A DNA stretch of 64,000 bases from Streptomyces peucetius (GCF_025854275.1 NZ_CP107567.1:3100001-3164000); one strand, 5' to 3'. Positions 36,912 to 48,300 are shown, numbered from the stretch's first letter. Notes: generated by a model not told the origin, from the sequence alone. Numbers and translations: made by a program.

Positions 36912-37793
36912 TCACCGGGCCAGCAGGTCGACCATGCCGCTGCCGTCCTCCTCGCCGTGCCCGTCCTCGAGGTGGCGCGCCATCAGCTCCGTGTAAGGGG
37001 TCAGCAGCTCGGTGCTGACCCCCTGCTCGTCCGCCGTACGCAGCAGTGTGGCGTTACCGGTGACCATCATGGCGAGGTTGGACACGACGCCCGTGGTGCG
37101 GTCGCCGCTCTCCAGCCGCTCCGCGGTCGTGTGCGCCATGGGCGCCATGGCGACCAGCCAGTCCGCCAGCAGCCCGGCGAACTTGCCGGGCGCGATGTCC
37201 TCCTTGCGGATCAGCGCGAAGGCGTGGTGCACCCCGGCGAACATCCCGGTCATCGCGCTGAGCAGCGCGACGTCGTGCAGCGCGGCGAAGCCGGGGTCCT
37301 CCCCCACGTACCTGGCACCGGACGGCACCGCGAGGGTGTCCCGGTGGGTGTCGAAGAGGGCGCGGGGCCCGCTGTAGAGGACATAGCCCCCGGAGTCGGG
37401 GACTCCGATCATCGGCGGTACGGCCATGATGCCGCCGTCCAGCAGACGCGCGCCGCGCCGCCGCGCCCATTCGGCGCGGGCCCGGGCGTCGCCGGGGGTG
37501 CCGGTGGTGAGGTTCACCAGGTCCTTGCCGGTCAGGTCGGCGTCGGCGAGGACCTCGCCGACGGAGGCGTCGTCGAGCAGGCAGAGCACGACCAGTTCGT
37601 TCGCGGCCACGGCCCCGGCGGCGGTGGCCGCGACCCGCGCACCCGCGGCGGCGAGCGGCTCGGTCCGGGCGGGAGTGCGGTTCCAGACGGTGACCTCGTG
37701 CCCGGCGGCGAGCCAGGCGCGGGCCAGGGCGGTGCCCATGGCGCCGAGGCCGAGGACGGAGACGGGAGGCTTCCCAAAGGCGTTGTCAGTCAT
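36912..37793 (-). CDS. Imine-reductase-family NAD(P)-dependent oxidoreductase
   Basis: A 293-residue protein of the beta-hydroxyacid dehydrogenase superfamily. Rossmann motif GLGAMG (15-20) and NRTPAR (38-43, NADPH-type). The blocks NLTTGTPGDAR, LLDGGIMAVPPMIG, YSGPRALFDTH and GEDPGFAALHDVALL match the imine reductase (IRED) subfamily rather than 3-hydroxyisobutyrate dehydrogenase, which has a catalytic Lys in GNG. Position equivalent to the IRED active-site Asp/Tyr appears to be Asp174. It may reduce cyclic imines; the natural substrate is unknown. ATG 37793. Divergent from an HxlR regulator 96 bp away. Confidence 0.9.
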   Translation of the reverse strand: MTDNAFGKPPVSVLGLGAMGTALARAWLAAGHEVTVWNRTPARTEPLAAAGARVAATAAGAVAANELVVLCLLDDASVGEVLADADLTGKDLVNLTTGTPGDARARAEWARRRGARLLDGGIMAVPPMIGVPDSGGYVLYSGPRALFDTHRDTLAVPSGARYVGEDPGFAALHDVALLSAMTGMFAGVHHAFALIRKEDIAPGKFAGLLADWLVAMAPMAHTTAERLESGDRTTGVVSNLAMMVTGNATLLRTADEQGVSTELLTPYTELMARHLEDGHGEEDGSGMVDLLAR

Positions 37794-37889
37794 GCGGTTT
37801 AGCCTTGTCGCAGGCCCCACGACCATCAAGTACGCACTTTCGAGTGGGTGGTTACCCGGGGGTCAGTGACCAGGCAGGAGGGCCGGCGG

Positions 37890-38240
37890 ATGACGACCAC
37901 ACGGAGGCCGGGGGCGTACCACTGCGGGATCGACGCGGCGATGGACGTGATCGGCGGCAAGTGGAAGGTGCTCATCCTGTGGGCGCTCGACGAGCGGGCG
38001 CGCCGTTTCGGCGAGCTGCGCCGGCTGCTGCCCGGCATCACGGAGAAGGTGCTCGCCTCGCACCTCAGGGAGCTGGAGACGGCCAAAATCGTGCGCCGGG
38101 AGGAGTTCGAGGAGGTCCCGCCCCGCGTCGAGTACTCCCTCACGCCGCGCGGCGTGGCACTCAACGAGGCACTGGCGCCGCTCGGCGCCTGGGGCCGCGA
38201 GCACGTCATCGGCGGTACGGCGGTGACGCCCGGCGGCTGA
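37890..38240 (+). CDS. HxlR family transcriptional regulator
   Basis: A 116-residue winged-helix protein with the HxlR pattern: CGIDAAMDVIGGKWKVLIL, RFGELRRLLPGITEKVLASHLRELE and VEYSLTPRGVAL. The Cys12 near the N-terminus is at the position where HxlR/YodB-type proteins sense electrophiles or oxidants. Divergent from the imine-reductase-family gene, which is therefore its most likely target. ATG 37890 follows AGGAGGG. Confidence 0.92.
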   Translation: MTTTRRPGAYHCGIDAAMDVIGGKWKVLILWALDERARRFGELRRLLPGITEKVLASHLRELETAKIVRREEFEEVPPRVEYSLTPRGVALNEALAPLGAWGREHVIGGTAVTPGG

Positions 38241-38365
38241 CGCGTTCCGTACGGAGGCACGGACGCACGGACCCGGCCCGGTCGGCGCGCGAGGGCCCGC
38301 CCCCGGTGACAGGCTGAAGCGCAGCACCCCGGACAGACCGGGGAAACCCGGAGAAAGGGAATCGC

Positions 38366-39166
38366 GTGATCACCACTGACTTCGTCCCCGGCTCCCCCGC
38401 ATGGGTCGACCTGGGCGCTCCCGACGTCGACGCGGCCGCCGCGTTCTACGGCGCCGTGTTCGGCTGGCAGGCCCAGGCCTTCGACGAGCAGATGAGCAGC
38501 TACAAGGCGCTCCGTCTCGACGGCAGGACGGTCGGCGCGGTCGGGCAGCTCACCGAGGAGGGCGCCCGCTCGGCCTGGATGGTCTACTTCGGCACGCCGG
38601 ACATCGAGGCCACCGTGAAGGCCGTCGAGCAGGCCGGCGGCGCGGTCCGCACCCCGCCGTCCGAGGTGGCGGACGAAGGCCGGTTCGCCCAGGTCACCGA
38701 CCCGCAGGGGGCCCAGTTCGCCCTGTGGCAGCCGGGCAGCTACCCGGGCCTCCAGGCCGCCGACGGGCCCGGCAGCCTCGGCTGGGTCGAGCTCTGCACC
38801 ACCGACTCGCAGGCCGCGCAGAACTTCTACGGCACCGTCTTCGGCTGGACCGGCCAGGACATGGAGCTGCCCGGCGGCGGTGGCACGTACACGATGGTGA
38901 CGCCGAAGGACCAGCCCGCCGAGCGGATGTTCGGCGGGATCATGGCGGTCCCCGACATGTTCGCGTCCGGGGACAACCGGCCCTACTGGCACCCCGTCTT
39001 CGGTTCCGCCGACTGCGACGCCACGATCGCCCTCGTACGGGAGAACGGCGGCTCGGTCTCGATGGGCCCGGAGGACGCGGAGGGCGTCGGACGGCTGGCG
39101 GTCTGCAACGACCCGGCCGGGGCGGAGTTCGTGGTCCTCAAGCCGGAGCCGTCGCCCGCCTCCTAG
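38366..39166 (+). CDS. VOC family protein with two glyoxalase domains
   Basis: A 266-residue protein of two tandem VOC (glyoxalase/bleomycin-resistance) repeats: residues about 10-125 (AWVDLGAPDVDAAAAFYGAVFGW ... DPQGAQFALWQP) and 138-260 (GWVELCTTDSQAAQNFYGTVFGW ... DPAGAEFVVLKP). Metal-ligand residues are not complete in an obvious glyoxalase I pattern, so the activity is unknown; hydroxylase-like or antibiotic-sequestering roles are seen in this family. GTG 38366 after GAAAGGGA. Its TAG stop shares a CTAG palindrome with the convergent phosphatase. Confidence 0.9.
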   Translation: MITTDFVPGSPAWVDLGAPDVDAAAAFYGAVFGWQAQAFDEQMSSYKALRLDGRTVGAVGQLTEEGARSAWMVYFGTPDIEATVKAVEQAGGAVRTPPSEVADEGRFAQVTDPQGAQFALWQPGSYPGLQAADGPGSLGWVELCTTDSQAAQNFYGTVFGWTGQDMELPGGGGTYTMVTPKDQPAERMFGGIMAVPDMFASGDNRPYWHPVFGSADCDATIALVRENGGSVSMGPEDAEGVGRLAVCNDPAGAEFVVLKPEPSPAS

Positions 39167-40104
39167 TCCCGGTCCTCGCCTGCGACGCTGTAGGCGATGC
39201 CGTCGAGGATGTCGTGTTCGCTCACGACGACCTCACGGGCACCGATGCGCCGCATGATCGTGAGCAGCACCAGCGCCCCGGCCGCGATGACGTCGACGCG
39301 GCCGGGGTGCATCACGCCGATCGCCGCCCGCTCGTCGTGCGTGGAGCTCAGCAGCATGGTGGTGACCTCCTCGACCTGCTCGTAGGAGATCCGCGAGTGG
39401 TGGATGGCCTCGGAGTCGTACGCGTCGAGGCCGAGCGCGATCCCGGCGACCGTGGTCACCGAGCCGGCGAGGCCGACGAGGGTGCGGGCCTGCCCGATGG
39501 GCACGGTCTTCTCGACGTCGTCGAGCGCCGCCTCGATGTCGGCGGTGATCGCCGCGATCTGCTCCGGCGTCGCCGGGCTGTCCGGCGCGTGCCGCTCGGT
39601 CATGCGTACGCAGCCGATGTCGACGGACCGCGCTGCCCTGGCGTGCTTCTCGCCCACCACGAACTCGGTGGAGCCGCCGCCGATGTCGACGACCAGATAG
39701 GGCTTGTCGAGGTCGGAGCGGTGGTCGAGGGAGTTCGTGGCGCCGGTGAAGGAGAACTCGGCCTCCTGGTCACCGCTGATCACCTCGGGCTCCACACCGA
39801 GGATGCCGAGTACACCGGTGACGAACTCGTCCCGGTTCTCGGCGTCCCGGGACGCGGACGTGGCGACGAAGCGGAGGCGGTGCGCTCCGTGCTCCTTGAT
39901 CGCGGCGGCGTATTCGCGGCAGGCCGCGAACGTGCGCTCCAGCGCCTCGGGGGCGAGCCGGCCGGTGCGGTCGACGTCCTGGCCGAGGCGGACGATCGTC
40001 ATCCGGCGGTCGAGGTCGACGAGCCTGCCGGTGGCGGGGTCGACGTCCGCGACGAGCAGGCGGATGGAGTTGGTGCCGCAGTCGATGGCGGCGACGCGGG
40101 TCAT
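39163..40104 (-). CDS. Ppx/GppA family exopolyphosphatase
   Basis: A 313-residue protein of the ASKHA fold: phosphate-1 loop AIDCGTNSIRLL (6-17), SASRDAEN, phosphate-2 loop VVDIGGGSTEF (138-148) and VGLAGSVTTVAG. It hydrolyses polyphosphate and/or the pentaphosphate of (p)ppGpp; the short, single-domain form is typical of actinobacteria. ATG 40104 overlaps the DUF501 stop by 4 bp (ATGA). Third gene of a minus-strand set divIC - DUF501 - ppx behind enolase, an arrangement conserved in actinobacteria. Confidence 0.94.
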   Translation of the reverse strand: MTRVAAIDCGTNSIRLLVADVDPATGRLVDLDRRMTIVRLGQDVDRTGRLAPEALERTFAACREYAAAIKEHGAHRLRFVATSASRDAENRDEFVTGVLGILGVEPEVISGDQEAEFSFTGATNSLDHRSDLDKPYLVVDIGGGSTEFVVGEKHARAARSVDIGCVRMTERHAPDSPATPEQIAAITADIEAALDDVEKTVPIGQARTLVGLAGSVTTVAGIALGLDAYDSEAIHHSRISYEQVEEVTTMLLSSTHDERAAIGVMHPGRVDVIAAGALVLLTIMRRIGAREVVVSEHDILDGIAYSVAGEDRD

Positions 40105-40637
40105 TCGGCGTCCTCCCCCTGACCGCACGGGGTCACGCACGGGCCTTTCGCCCACCACTCGGGCAGCATGGCGATCGCCTCGTCGCCCAGCGGGTTCACC
40201 CCGGGGCCGGCCGCCAGCGAGTGGCCGACCAGGACGTGCAGGCACTTCACCCGGTCGGGCATGCCGCCCGCGCTGGGGAAGCCCTCCAGGACCTCGATGG
40301 CGTCACGGCGGGTGATGTAGTCCTCGTGGGCGGCCCGGTACGCGGCGGCGAGTTCCGGATCGGCCGCCAGGCGCTCGGTCATCTCCTTCATGACGCCGTT
40401 CGCCTCCAGCGTGCCGATCGCGGAGGCGGCCCGCGGACACGTCAGGTAGTACAGCGTCGGGAAGGGGGTCCCGTCGGGGAGCCGCGGCGCGGTCTCGACG
40501 ACGTCGGGCTGCCCGCACGGGCAGCGGTGCGCGATCGAGCGCAGACCGCGCGGCGGCCGGCCGAGCTGCTCCTTGAACGCTGCGACGTCCGCGTCCGTGG
40601 GCTCGGTGGGTTCGGTGGTGGGAGGAGGGGTTTCCAT
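40101..40637 (-). CDS. DUF501 domain-containing protein
   Basis: A 178-residue protein with the DUF501 signatures: FKEQLGRPPRG, AHRCPCGQPDVV, FPTLYYLTCPRA, DRVKCLHVLVGHSLAAG and a final CVTPCG. The conserved Cys and His residues suggest metal binding. Function unknown, but the gene is regularly found between a DivIC/FtsB-like gene and a Ppx/GppA gene. ATG 40637; it lies 38 bp after divIC and overlaps the phosphatase start by 4 bp. Confidence 0.93.
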   Translation of the reverse strand: METPPPTTEPTEPTDADVAAFKEQLGRPPRGLRSIAHRCPCGQPDVVETAPRLPDGTPFPTLYYLTCPRAASAIGTLEANGVMKEMTERLAADPELAAAYRAAHEDYITRRDAIEVLEGFPSAGGMPDRVKCLHVLVGHSLAAGPGVNPLGDEAIAMLPEWWAKGPCVTPCGQGEDAE

Positions 40638-40675
40638 GCCTGCCTTGTTCGCTGACTTGCTTCTGCTGCGGAGAC

Positions 40676-41158
40676 TTACTTCTGCTGCGGGCCGTCGGCG
40701 CTGTCCACGCCGTTCCACACGTTCGAGTACCAGGGCCGGTCGGCCGCGCCGCCTTCCTCGCGCTGCTGCTCCGCGGCCTCGGGGTCGATCATGGTGTAGC
40801 CGGTCTCCCCTGGGAGTACGTAGTGCAGGTGCTCCCGGGCGAGCCGGCGGATGTACATGTCGTCCCGCAGACGCGCCTTCTCGTCCTTGAGCTGCTCGAC
40901 TCGGCGGCGTGCCTCGTCCATCAGGCGTTCCTGCTCGGCGATGTCCGCCCGCTGGGAGACGTACTGGCGCATCGGGTAGGCGAGCGCCACGACGAGCGAG
41001 CAGACGACGAGAGCGAGGAAGGCGGCGCGTCCGGTGAGGCGGGAGCGGCGGGCCTGGCGGCGGTTCTGGGAGCGGTAGACACGGGCGGCGGTCTGCTCGC
41101 CGAGCAGCCGCAGCCTGGTCGCGGTGGAGAACCTGTCCGCTTCCGGCCTGCGCGCCAT
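40676..41158 (-). CDS. divIC: Septum formation initiator (FtsB/DivIC family)
   Basis: A 160-residue single-pass protein: basic cytoplasmic N-terminus, TM segment about 44-63, extracytoplasmic coiled coil about 66-100 (ERLMDEARRRVEQLKDEKARL), then the conserved IRRLAREHLHYVLPGETGY. It forms part of the FtsQ-FtsL-FtsB divisome subcomplex. Next to enolase, as divIC is in S. coelicolor from memory. Stop codon is TAA. ATG 41158 with GGGGAGG upstream. Confidence 0.92.
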   Translation of the reverse strand: MARRPEADRFSTATRLRLLGEQTAARVYRSQNRRQARRSRLTGRAAFLALVVCSLVVALAYPMRQYVSQRADIAEQERLMDEARRRVEQLKDEKARLRDDMYIRRLAREHLHYVLPGETGYTMIDPEAAEQQREEGGAADRPWYSNVWNGVDSADGPQQK

Positions 41159-41184
41159 TCCCCTCGCCTCCCCTTCACACGCCG

Positions 41185-41223
41185 ACGTCCCCGGACACGG
41201 TACGGGACCGCGGCCGGGGACGT
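41185..41223 (-). terminator. Terminator of enolase
   Basis: A perfect 10-bp stem (41185-41194 with 41214-41223) about 27 bp beyond the enolase stop and 26 bp before the divIC start codon. It may separate the two genes or attenuate read-through. Confidence 0.6.
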
Positions 41224-41249
41224 ACGGACGACAGGGCGTCAGCCGGTGA

Positions 41250-44030
<2,781 letters not shown>

Positions 44031-45044
44031 CTAGCGCTGAGTCAGGCTCAGATCGAGGTGCTGACCGGGGAGGATGAGGTCGGGGTCGGCCCCGACGGTC
44101 TCCTCGTTGGCCTCGTAGAGGGTCACCCACCCGCCGGGCACCTCGTGCGCGGCGGCGATGTCGCACAGGTTGTCGCCGGGCTGAACGGTGTACACGCCGG
44201 GGCCGGTTGTCCCGTCCGCGCCCTGACGGCCGGAACTGTCACCCCTTGAGGCGTGGCGTCCGCCTTCACGGGCATCACCCGAATCGCCGGTCCCGGCCTC
44301 GCTGTCGGCGGGCTCGCCACGGTGCTTGCCGGTGCCGGCCGTCGCCTCGCCGGACGGGTCCGTCGCGGCGGCACCGTCCGTGGGCCCGGCGCCGATGTCA
44401 CCGTCCTTGGGGGCCGGGTCGCCGGCGGCGTCGCCGGACGACTCGGCCGTGTCGCCGGTGTCCGATCCACCGGACTCATCGGAGGCGTCCGGGGTGCCCG
44501 TGGAGCCCTCGGACGTCTCGTCGCCGCCCGTGGCGTCGGCCGGGTCGGCCGGTTCCGCCGGGTCCAGGATGCCGAGCGAGTCGGAGGCGTCGGGCGACGG
44601 CTCGCCGGCCGTCGCGTCGCTCTCCTGCGGCAGCGGCAGGATGCCCGGGTCGACATCGGCCTCCGCGCCGTCGTCCTGCAGTCCGGCGAGGGGGCCGCAG
44701 GCGGGCCAGGCGCCGGGGCCCTCGGCGGCGAGCACCTTCTCCGCGACGGCTATCTGCTGGGAGCGGCTCGCGAGGTCGGCGCTCGCCGCGTACGCGGTGC
44801 CGCCGTAGGCGTCCCAGGTCTCCTGCGAGAACTGCAGCCCGCCGTAGAAGCCGTTGCCGAAGTCGGCGCTCCAGGCCCCGCCGCTCTCGCACTCGGCGAC
44901 GCGGTCCCAGGTGCTCGCGTCGGCGGCGGACGCCGAGCCGGCGCCGAGCAGCGGGATGGCGATGGCCGAACCGGTCACCCCTGCCGCGACGATGAGGGCC
45001 GGAGCCTGGCGGGGTCGGCGGTGTCGTCCGTTCCCGGAGAGCAT
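44031..45044 (-). CDS. rpfB: Resuscitation-promoting factor-like protein (Rpf + LysM)
   Basis: A 337-residue secreted protein. Signal peptide about 1-41, Rpf domain about 42-118 with catalytic Glu53 (AECESGGAW), a long Asp/Gly/Ser/Thr/Pro-rich linker (about 120-285) and a C-terminal LysM (YTVQPGDNLCDIAAAHE). Close paralogue of the adjacent rpfA with a much longer linker. ATG 45044 after AAAGG. Unlike rpfA no ydaO landmarks are seen upstream; a palindrome GTCAC-AGAA-GTGAC lies 122 bp before the start. The symbol follows S. coelicolor usage from memory and is less sure than the function. Confidence 0.92.
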   Translation of the reverse strand: MLSGNGRHRRPRQAPALIVAAGVTGSAIAIPLLGAGSASAADASTWDRVAECESGGAWSADFGNGFYGGLQFSQETWDAYGGTAYAASADLASRSQQIAVAEKVLAAEGPGAWPACGPLAGLQDDGAEADVDPGILPLPQESDATAGEPSPDASDSLGILDPAEPADPADATGGDETSEGSTGTPDASDESGGSDTGDTAESSGDAAGDPAPKDGDIGAGPTDGAAATDPSGEATAGTGKHRGEPADSEAGTGDSGDAREGGRHASRGDSSGRQGADGTTGPGVYTVQPGDNLCDIAAAHEVPGGWVTLYEANEETVGADPDLILPGQHLDLSLTQR

Positions 45045-45165
45045 GCGGTTGCCTTTCGCGTGACAGCTGTGAACTCTGCGGCCTGCTGATGCGTGCCGAG
45101 TGACTGGTGAACGTAGCGGCATTCGAACGTGAGTCACAAGTCGATGCAGCAGAGATCACGTGAAA

Positions 45166-45179
45166 GTCACAGAAGTGAC
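45166..45179. promoter_or_regulatory. Palindrome GTCACAGAAGTGAC upstream of the second rpf gene
   Basis: Perfect 5-bp arms around AGAA. Its 12-base core TCACAGAAGTGA recurs exactly at 57305-57316. It lies between the P450 stop and the rpf gene, about 122 bp before the latter's start. Factor unknown. Confidence 0.4.
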
Positions 45180-45185
45180 GCTGCG

Positions 45186-46448
45186 TCAGTTTGTTTGAGG
45201 TGTGAACTCAACGGGCAGAGTGCGCAATCCACGCATGATGAGACCCCCACGCCAGCGCAAATCGTCCGGATCTCCCGCAAGCCGCAAGTCCGGCATTCTG
45301 CGGAGCAGGGTGGCCAGTGCGGTCTGCCCCTCGAGCCGGGCGAGGGGGGCGCCGAGGCAGTAGTGGATCCCGTGGCCGTACCCCAGATGCTGGTTGTCGG
45401 TCCGTGACAGGTCGAGCGTGTCGGGGGAGTCGAAGCGCTCCGGGTCGCGGTCGGCGGCCGCGAGGACGACGAGCACGGGGTCGCCCGCCGCGATGCGCTG
45501 CCCTCCGACGGTGAGCGGCTCCGTGGCGAAGCGCCAGGTCGCGAGCTCCACCGGCCCGTCGTAACGCAGCAGTTCCTCCACTCCGGTCGCCAGCAGGCCG
45601 CTCTCCCCGGCGGCGAGGGACGCCTGCAGGCGCTCCCGCTGCCCGGGGTTGCGCAGCAGTGCGTAGACGCCGTTGCCGATGAGGTTGACGGTGGTCTCGA
45701 AGCCGGCGAACAGGAGGATGAAGGCCATCGCGGCGGCCTCGTTCTCGGTGAGGTGCTCGCCATGGTCGGATGCCTTGATGAGTCCCGAGATGAGGTCCTC
45801 GCCGGGATCCTCCCGCTTCCGGTGGATCAGCTCGGCCAGGTATCCGCGCATCTTCTTCACGGAGCGGGCGACTCCGCCGCGCGGGCCGCCGCCGTGCCGG
45901 ATCATCATCCCGGCCCAGTCGCGGAAGTCGTCCTGGTCCTCGCGCGGGACGCCGAGCATGTCGCAGATGGCGTAGATGGGCAGCGGGAACGCGAACTCGT
46001 GGATGAGGTCCGCCTCCCCCTTCTCCGCGCTGTGCTGTTTTTCAAAGATGTCGTCGATGAGCCGGTCGGTCAGCTCCTGCACCCGGGGCGCGAACTCGGC
46101 CACCCGCCGCGGTGTGAACGCCTTGGAGACGAGGCGGCGCAGCCGGGTGTGGTCCGGCGGGTCGATGTTCAGCAGATGCGTCATCAGCTCTGCCTTGCGT
46201 TCGCCCGGGATGCCCGTTTTCCCCTTGGCGTGCGCGGGTTCGGCGTGATGCGCCGGGTTCTTCGACAGCCGCTGGTCGGCGAGCGCCTGCCGGGCGTCGG
46301 CGTAGCGGGTGACCAGCCATGCCTCGACCCCGCTGGGCAGTCGGGTGCGGTGCACGGGCGAGTGCTCGCGCAGCCAGGTGTAGGCGGGGTAGGGGTCGGT
46401 CGCGAACTCCCAGGTGAAGAGCTCGGGCGCGGTGTTCGGGTCGTTCAC
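45186..46448 (-). CDS. Cytochrome P450
   Basis: A 420-residue bacterial class P450. I-helix FAGFETT (247-253), K-helix ExxR (Glu292, Arg295), and the heme loop GYGHGIHYCLGAP with thiolate Cys364. Type is similar to CYP107-like macrolide or general hydroxylases, but no biosynthetic gene neighbours it and no ferredoxin gene follows. GTG 46448 overlaps the mazG stop by 4 bp, so translation is coupled to the pyrophosphohydrolase. Substrate unknown. Confidence 0.95.
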   Translation of the reverse strand: MNDPNTAPELFTWEFATDPYPAYTWLREHSPVHRTRLPSGVEAWLVTRYADARQALADQRLSKNPAHHAEPAHAKGKTGIPGERKAELMTHLLNIDPPDHTRLRRLVSKAFTPRRVAEFAPRVQELTDRLIDDIFEKQHSAEKGEADLIHEFAFPLPIYAICDMLGVPREDQDDFRDWAGMMIRHGGGPRGGVARSVKKMRGYLAELIHRKREDPGEDLISGLIKASDHGEHLTENEAAAMAFILLFAGFETTVNLIGNGVYALLRNPGQRERLQASLAAGESGLLATGVEELLRYDGPVELATWRFATEPLTVGGQRIAAGDPVLVVLAAADRDPERFDSPDTLDLSRTDNQHLGYGHGIHYCLGAPLARLEGQTALATLLRRMPDLRLAGDPDDLRWRGGLIMRGLRTLPVEFTPQTN

Positions 46449-47431
46449 CCCTCGACGTTACCGGGCCGGCCCTCCGCCGCCCGGATCGTGTCCCGGTAGG
46501 CCCGGGCCGCCGCGCGCAGCGCCGCCTCCGGGTCGACGCCGTCCGCCTCGGCGCGTACGGCGAGGGAGAGGAGCTCGTAACCGATGCCCTCTCCGGCGGG
46601 CGGCTCCACGCCCAGGCCGGCCGTACGGACCCGGGACGCGAGCTTCGCCGCCAGCGCGAGGCCCGGTTGGCCGAGCGGGACGCCGTCCGTCACCGACTCG
46701 CGCTGCTTCTCGACCGCCTTGGTCCGCAGCCAGTGCGCCTTGACCTCCTCGGGGGTCGAGGCGGTCTCCTCACCGAAGACGTGCGGGTGCCGGTGGATCA
46801 GCTTCTCGACGATTGTGGCGGCGACGTCGTCCACCGAGAACGGCTCCTGAGCGTCCTCCTCCGCGATGCGCGCGTGGAAGACGACCTGGAGCAGCACGTC
46901 GCCCAGTTCCTCGCGCAGTTCGTCCCGGTCGCCGTCCTCGATGGCCTCGACGAGTTCGTACGCCTCCTCGATGCCGTACTTGGCCAGGCCCTTGTGGGTC
47001 TGCTGCGACGACCAGGGGCATTCGCGGCGGATCCGGTCCATGATTTCCACGAGGTCCAGCAGCCGCGCTCCGGGCAGGTCGTACGCGCCCGGGAGCAGCT
47101 CCAGGTCCGGCATCGACACCCGGCCGGAGCCGCCGAGGCGGGCCAGGCCGTCGGTCAGGGCCGTCTCGCCCTCGCCCGCGGCCAGCACGACGACCGTGCG
47201 GCCGCCCGCCGCGCAGTAGTCCACGAGCTCCTGTGCCGCGGGCGCGGCGTGCTCGACGGTGATGCCCGCCTCCCGCAGGTACGGCAGCTGCCGGTGCGCC
47301 GGGTCGGCGCACAGCACCCGGTCCGCGGCGTGCAGCGTCTGCCACGCGGGCCAGGACAGCAGTCCGGGGGCGACGCGGTGGCTGGCGGTGAGCAGGACGA
47401 TACGGCCGGCTGCGGATGCTTCGGTGGTCAC
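46445..47431 (-). CDS. mazG: Nucleoside triphosphate pyrophosphohydrolase MazG with N-terminal methylase-like domain
   Basis: A 328-residue protein. Residues about 12-118 resemble the tetrapyrrole-methylase fold (IVLLTASHRVAPGLL, VVLAAGEGETAL) but without a clear SAM motif, as in mycobacterial MazG. The MazG domain follows: CPWSSQQTHKGL, EEAYELVEAI (Glu155, Glu156, Glu159) and EELGDVLLQVVFHA (Glu175, Asp178), the Mg-binding EExxE/ExxD residues. It hydrolyses aberrant NTPs to NMP and pyrophosphate. GTG 47431 start; coupled to the P450. Confidence 0.94.
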   Translation of the reverse strand: MTTEASAAGRIVLLTASHRVAPGLLSWPAWQTLHAADRVLCADPAHRQLPYLREAGITVEHAAPAAQELVDYCAAGGRTVVVLAAGEGETALTDGLARLGGSGRVSMPDLELLPGAYDLPGARLLDLVEIMDRIRRECPWSSQQTHKGLAKYGIEEAYELVEAIEDGDRDELREELGDVLLQVVFHARIAEEDAQEPFSVDDVAATIVEKLIHRHPHVFGEETASTPEEVKAHWLRTKAVEKQRESVTDGVPLGQPGLALAAKLASRVRTAGLGVEPPAGEGIGYELLSLAVRAEADGVDPEAALRAAARAYRDTIRAAEGRPGNVEG

Positions 47432-47500
47432 ACCTCGAACCTACCGCCCGCGGCCGGGGGCCTTGGTCCGGACCGGGAACGATCCGGGGACGAGGCCGCC

Positions 47501-48151
47501 CTACGCCCCGGCCTCGACGGGCTCCTCGGCCCGGGACACCTCGGTGATCCAGGGCGCCTTGTACGTGCCGAGCTCGAGCTTCTTGTCGTCCCAGGCCCCG
47601 TAACGCGGGTTCACGTCGATGTCCAGGGACTTCGCGGCGGCGGTGAACGTCTCGTTCAGCTGCTGCTGGCCGTCGGGGCTGTTGGCCGCGCCGATCGCCG
47701 TGGCGATCTTGCCGACCAGGATGTCGCGGCGCACGGCGTCGTCGACCTGGTCCGGGGCGACACCGCGCTGCTGCAGATACATGGCGACGAGCTGCTCCTC
47801 GCCCCCGGCCTGTTCCACGAGCCGGCCGCGCTCGTCCTGGATCTCCTTGCGGCTGACTCTCACCCCGGCGTCGTCGGCGGCGCGCTGCACGACACGGTCG
47901 ACGATCAGGTCGTACAGCTTGGCGCGGCCGAGCTGCCCGGTGTCCTTGATCAGCTGTTCGGACTGGGGCGAGAGCTGCTGGGCGTCGCGGACGTCCTGGA
48001 CCTTCGCCTGGACTGCGGACACATCGATCCGCTGGCCGCCGACCACCGCGGCGGCGCCGGGGTGGGACTGGTCGCCGCAGGCGGCGAGAAGCGGCGCGGC
48101 GGCGACGAGCGCGGCGGAGAGGATGAGCGCGGTGCGACGACGGCGGTGCAA
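47501..48151 (-). CDS. SurA N-terminal-like secreted lipoprotein
   Basis: About 216 residues. Lipoprotein signal: basic HRRRR then LILSAALVAAAPLLAAC with the lipid-modified Cys25. The mature part has a SurA N-terminal pattern (AAVVGGQRIDVSAVQAKVQDVRDAQ ... YDLIVDRVVQRAAD), but no PPIase domain, so it is a chaperone-like module only. TTG at 48151 with GGAGG upstream gives a proper lipoprotein; a longer in-frame start at 48190 would place 13 hydrophilic residues before it. Confidence 0.88.
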   Translation of the reverse strand: MHRRRRTALILSAALVAAAPLLAACGDQSHPGAAAVVGGQRIDVSAVQAKVQDVRDAQQLSPQSEQLIKDTGQLGRAKLYDLIVDRVVQRAADDAGVRVSRKEIQDERGRLVEQAGGEEQLVAMYLQQRGVAPDQVDDAVRRDILVGKIATAIGAANSPDGQQQLNETFTAAAKSLDIDVNPRYGAWDDKKLELGTYKAPWITEVSRAEEPVEAGA

Positions 48152-48300
48152 AGGAGCCTCCCGGGGCCGAGTTTGTGCATCGGTGCACAAAGCCTTGCGG
48201 TGATCGATGTTAGGCAGTGTTCAGTGGCGTGGGCCACTGATTCGCCAAACGATTCGCCGACCGGTCGGAAGCGGGCGGCGGACACGACGCCGGCACGCGG

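Noticed and set aside
36912..39166. Small secondary-metabolite cluster (imine reductase, VOC, with the P450 at 45-46 kb)
   Set aside because: No scaffold-forming synthase, the genes are separated by housekeeping genes, and each has its own terminators.
45045..45185. ydaO riboswitch for the second rpf gene
   Set aside because: The gap is too short and has none of the ydaO landmarks.
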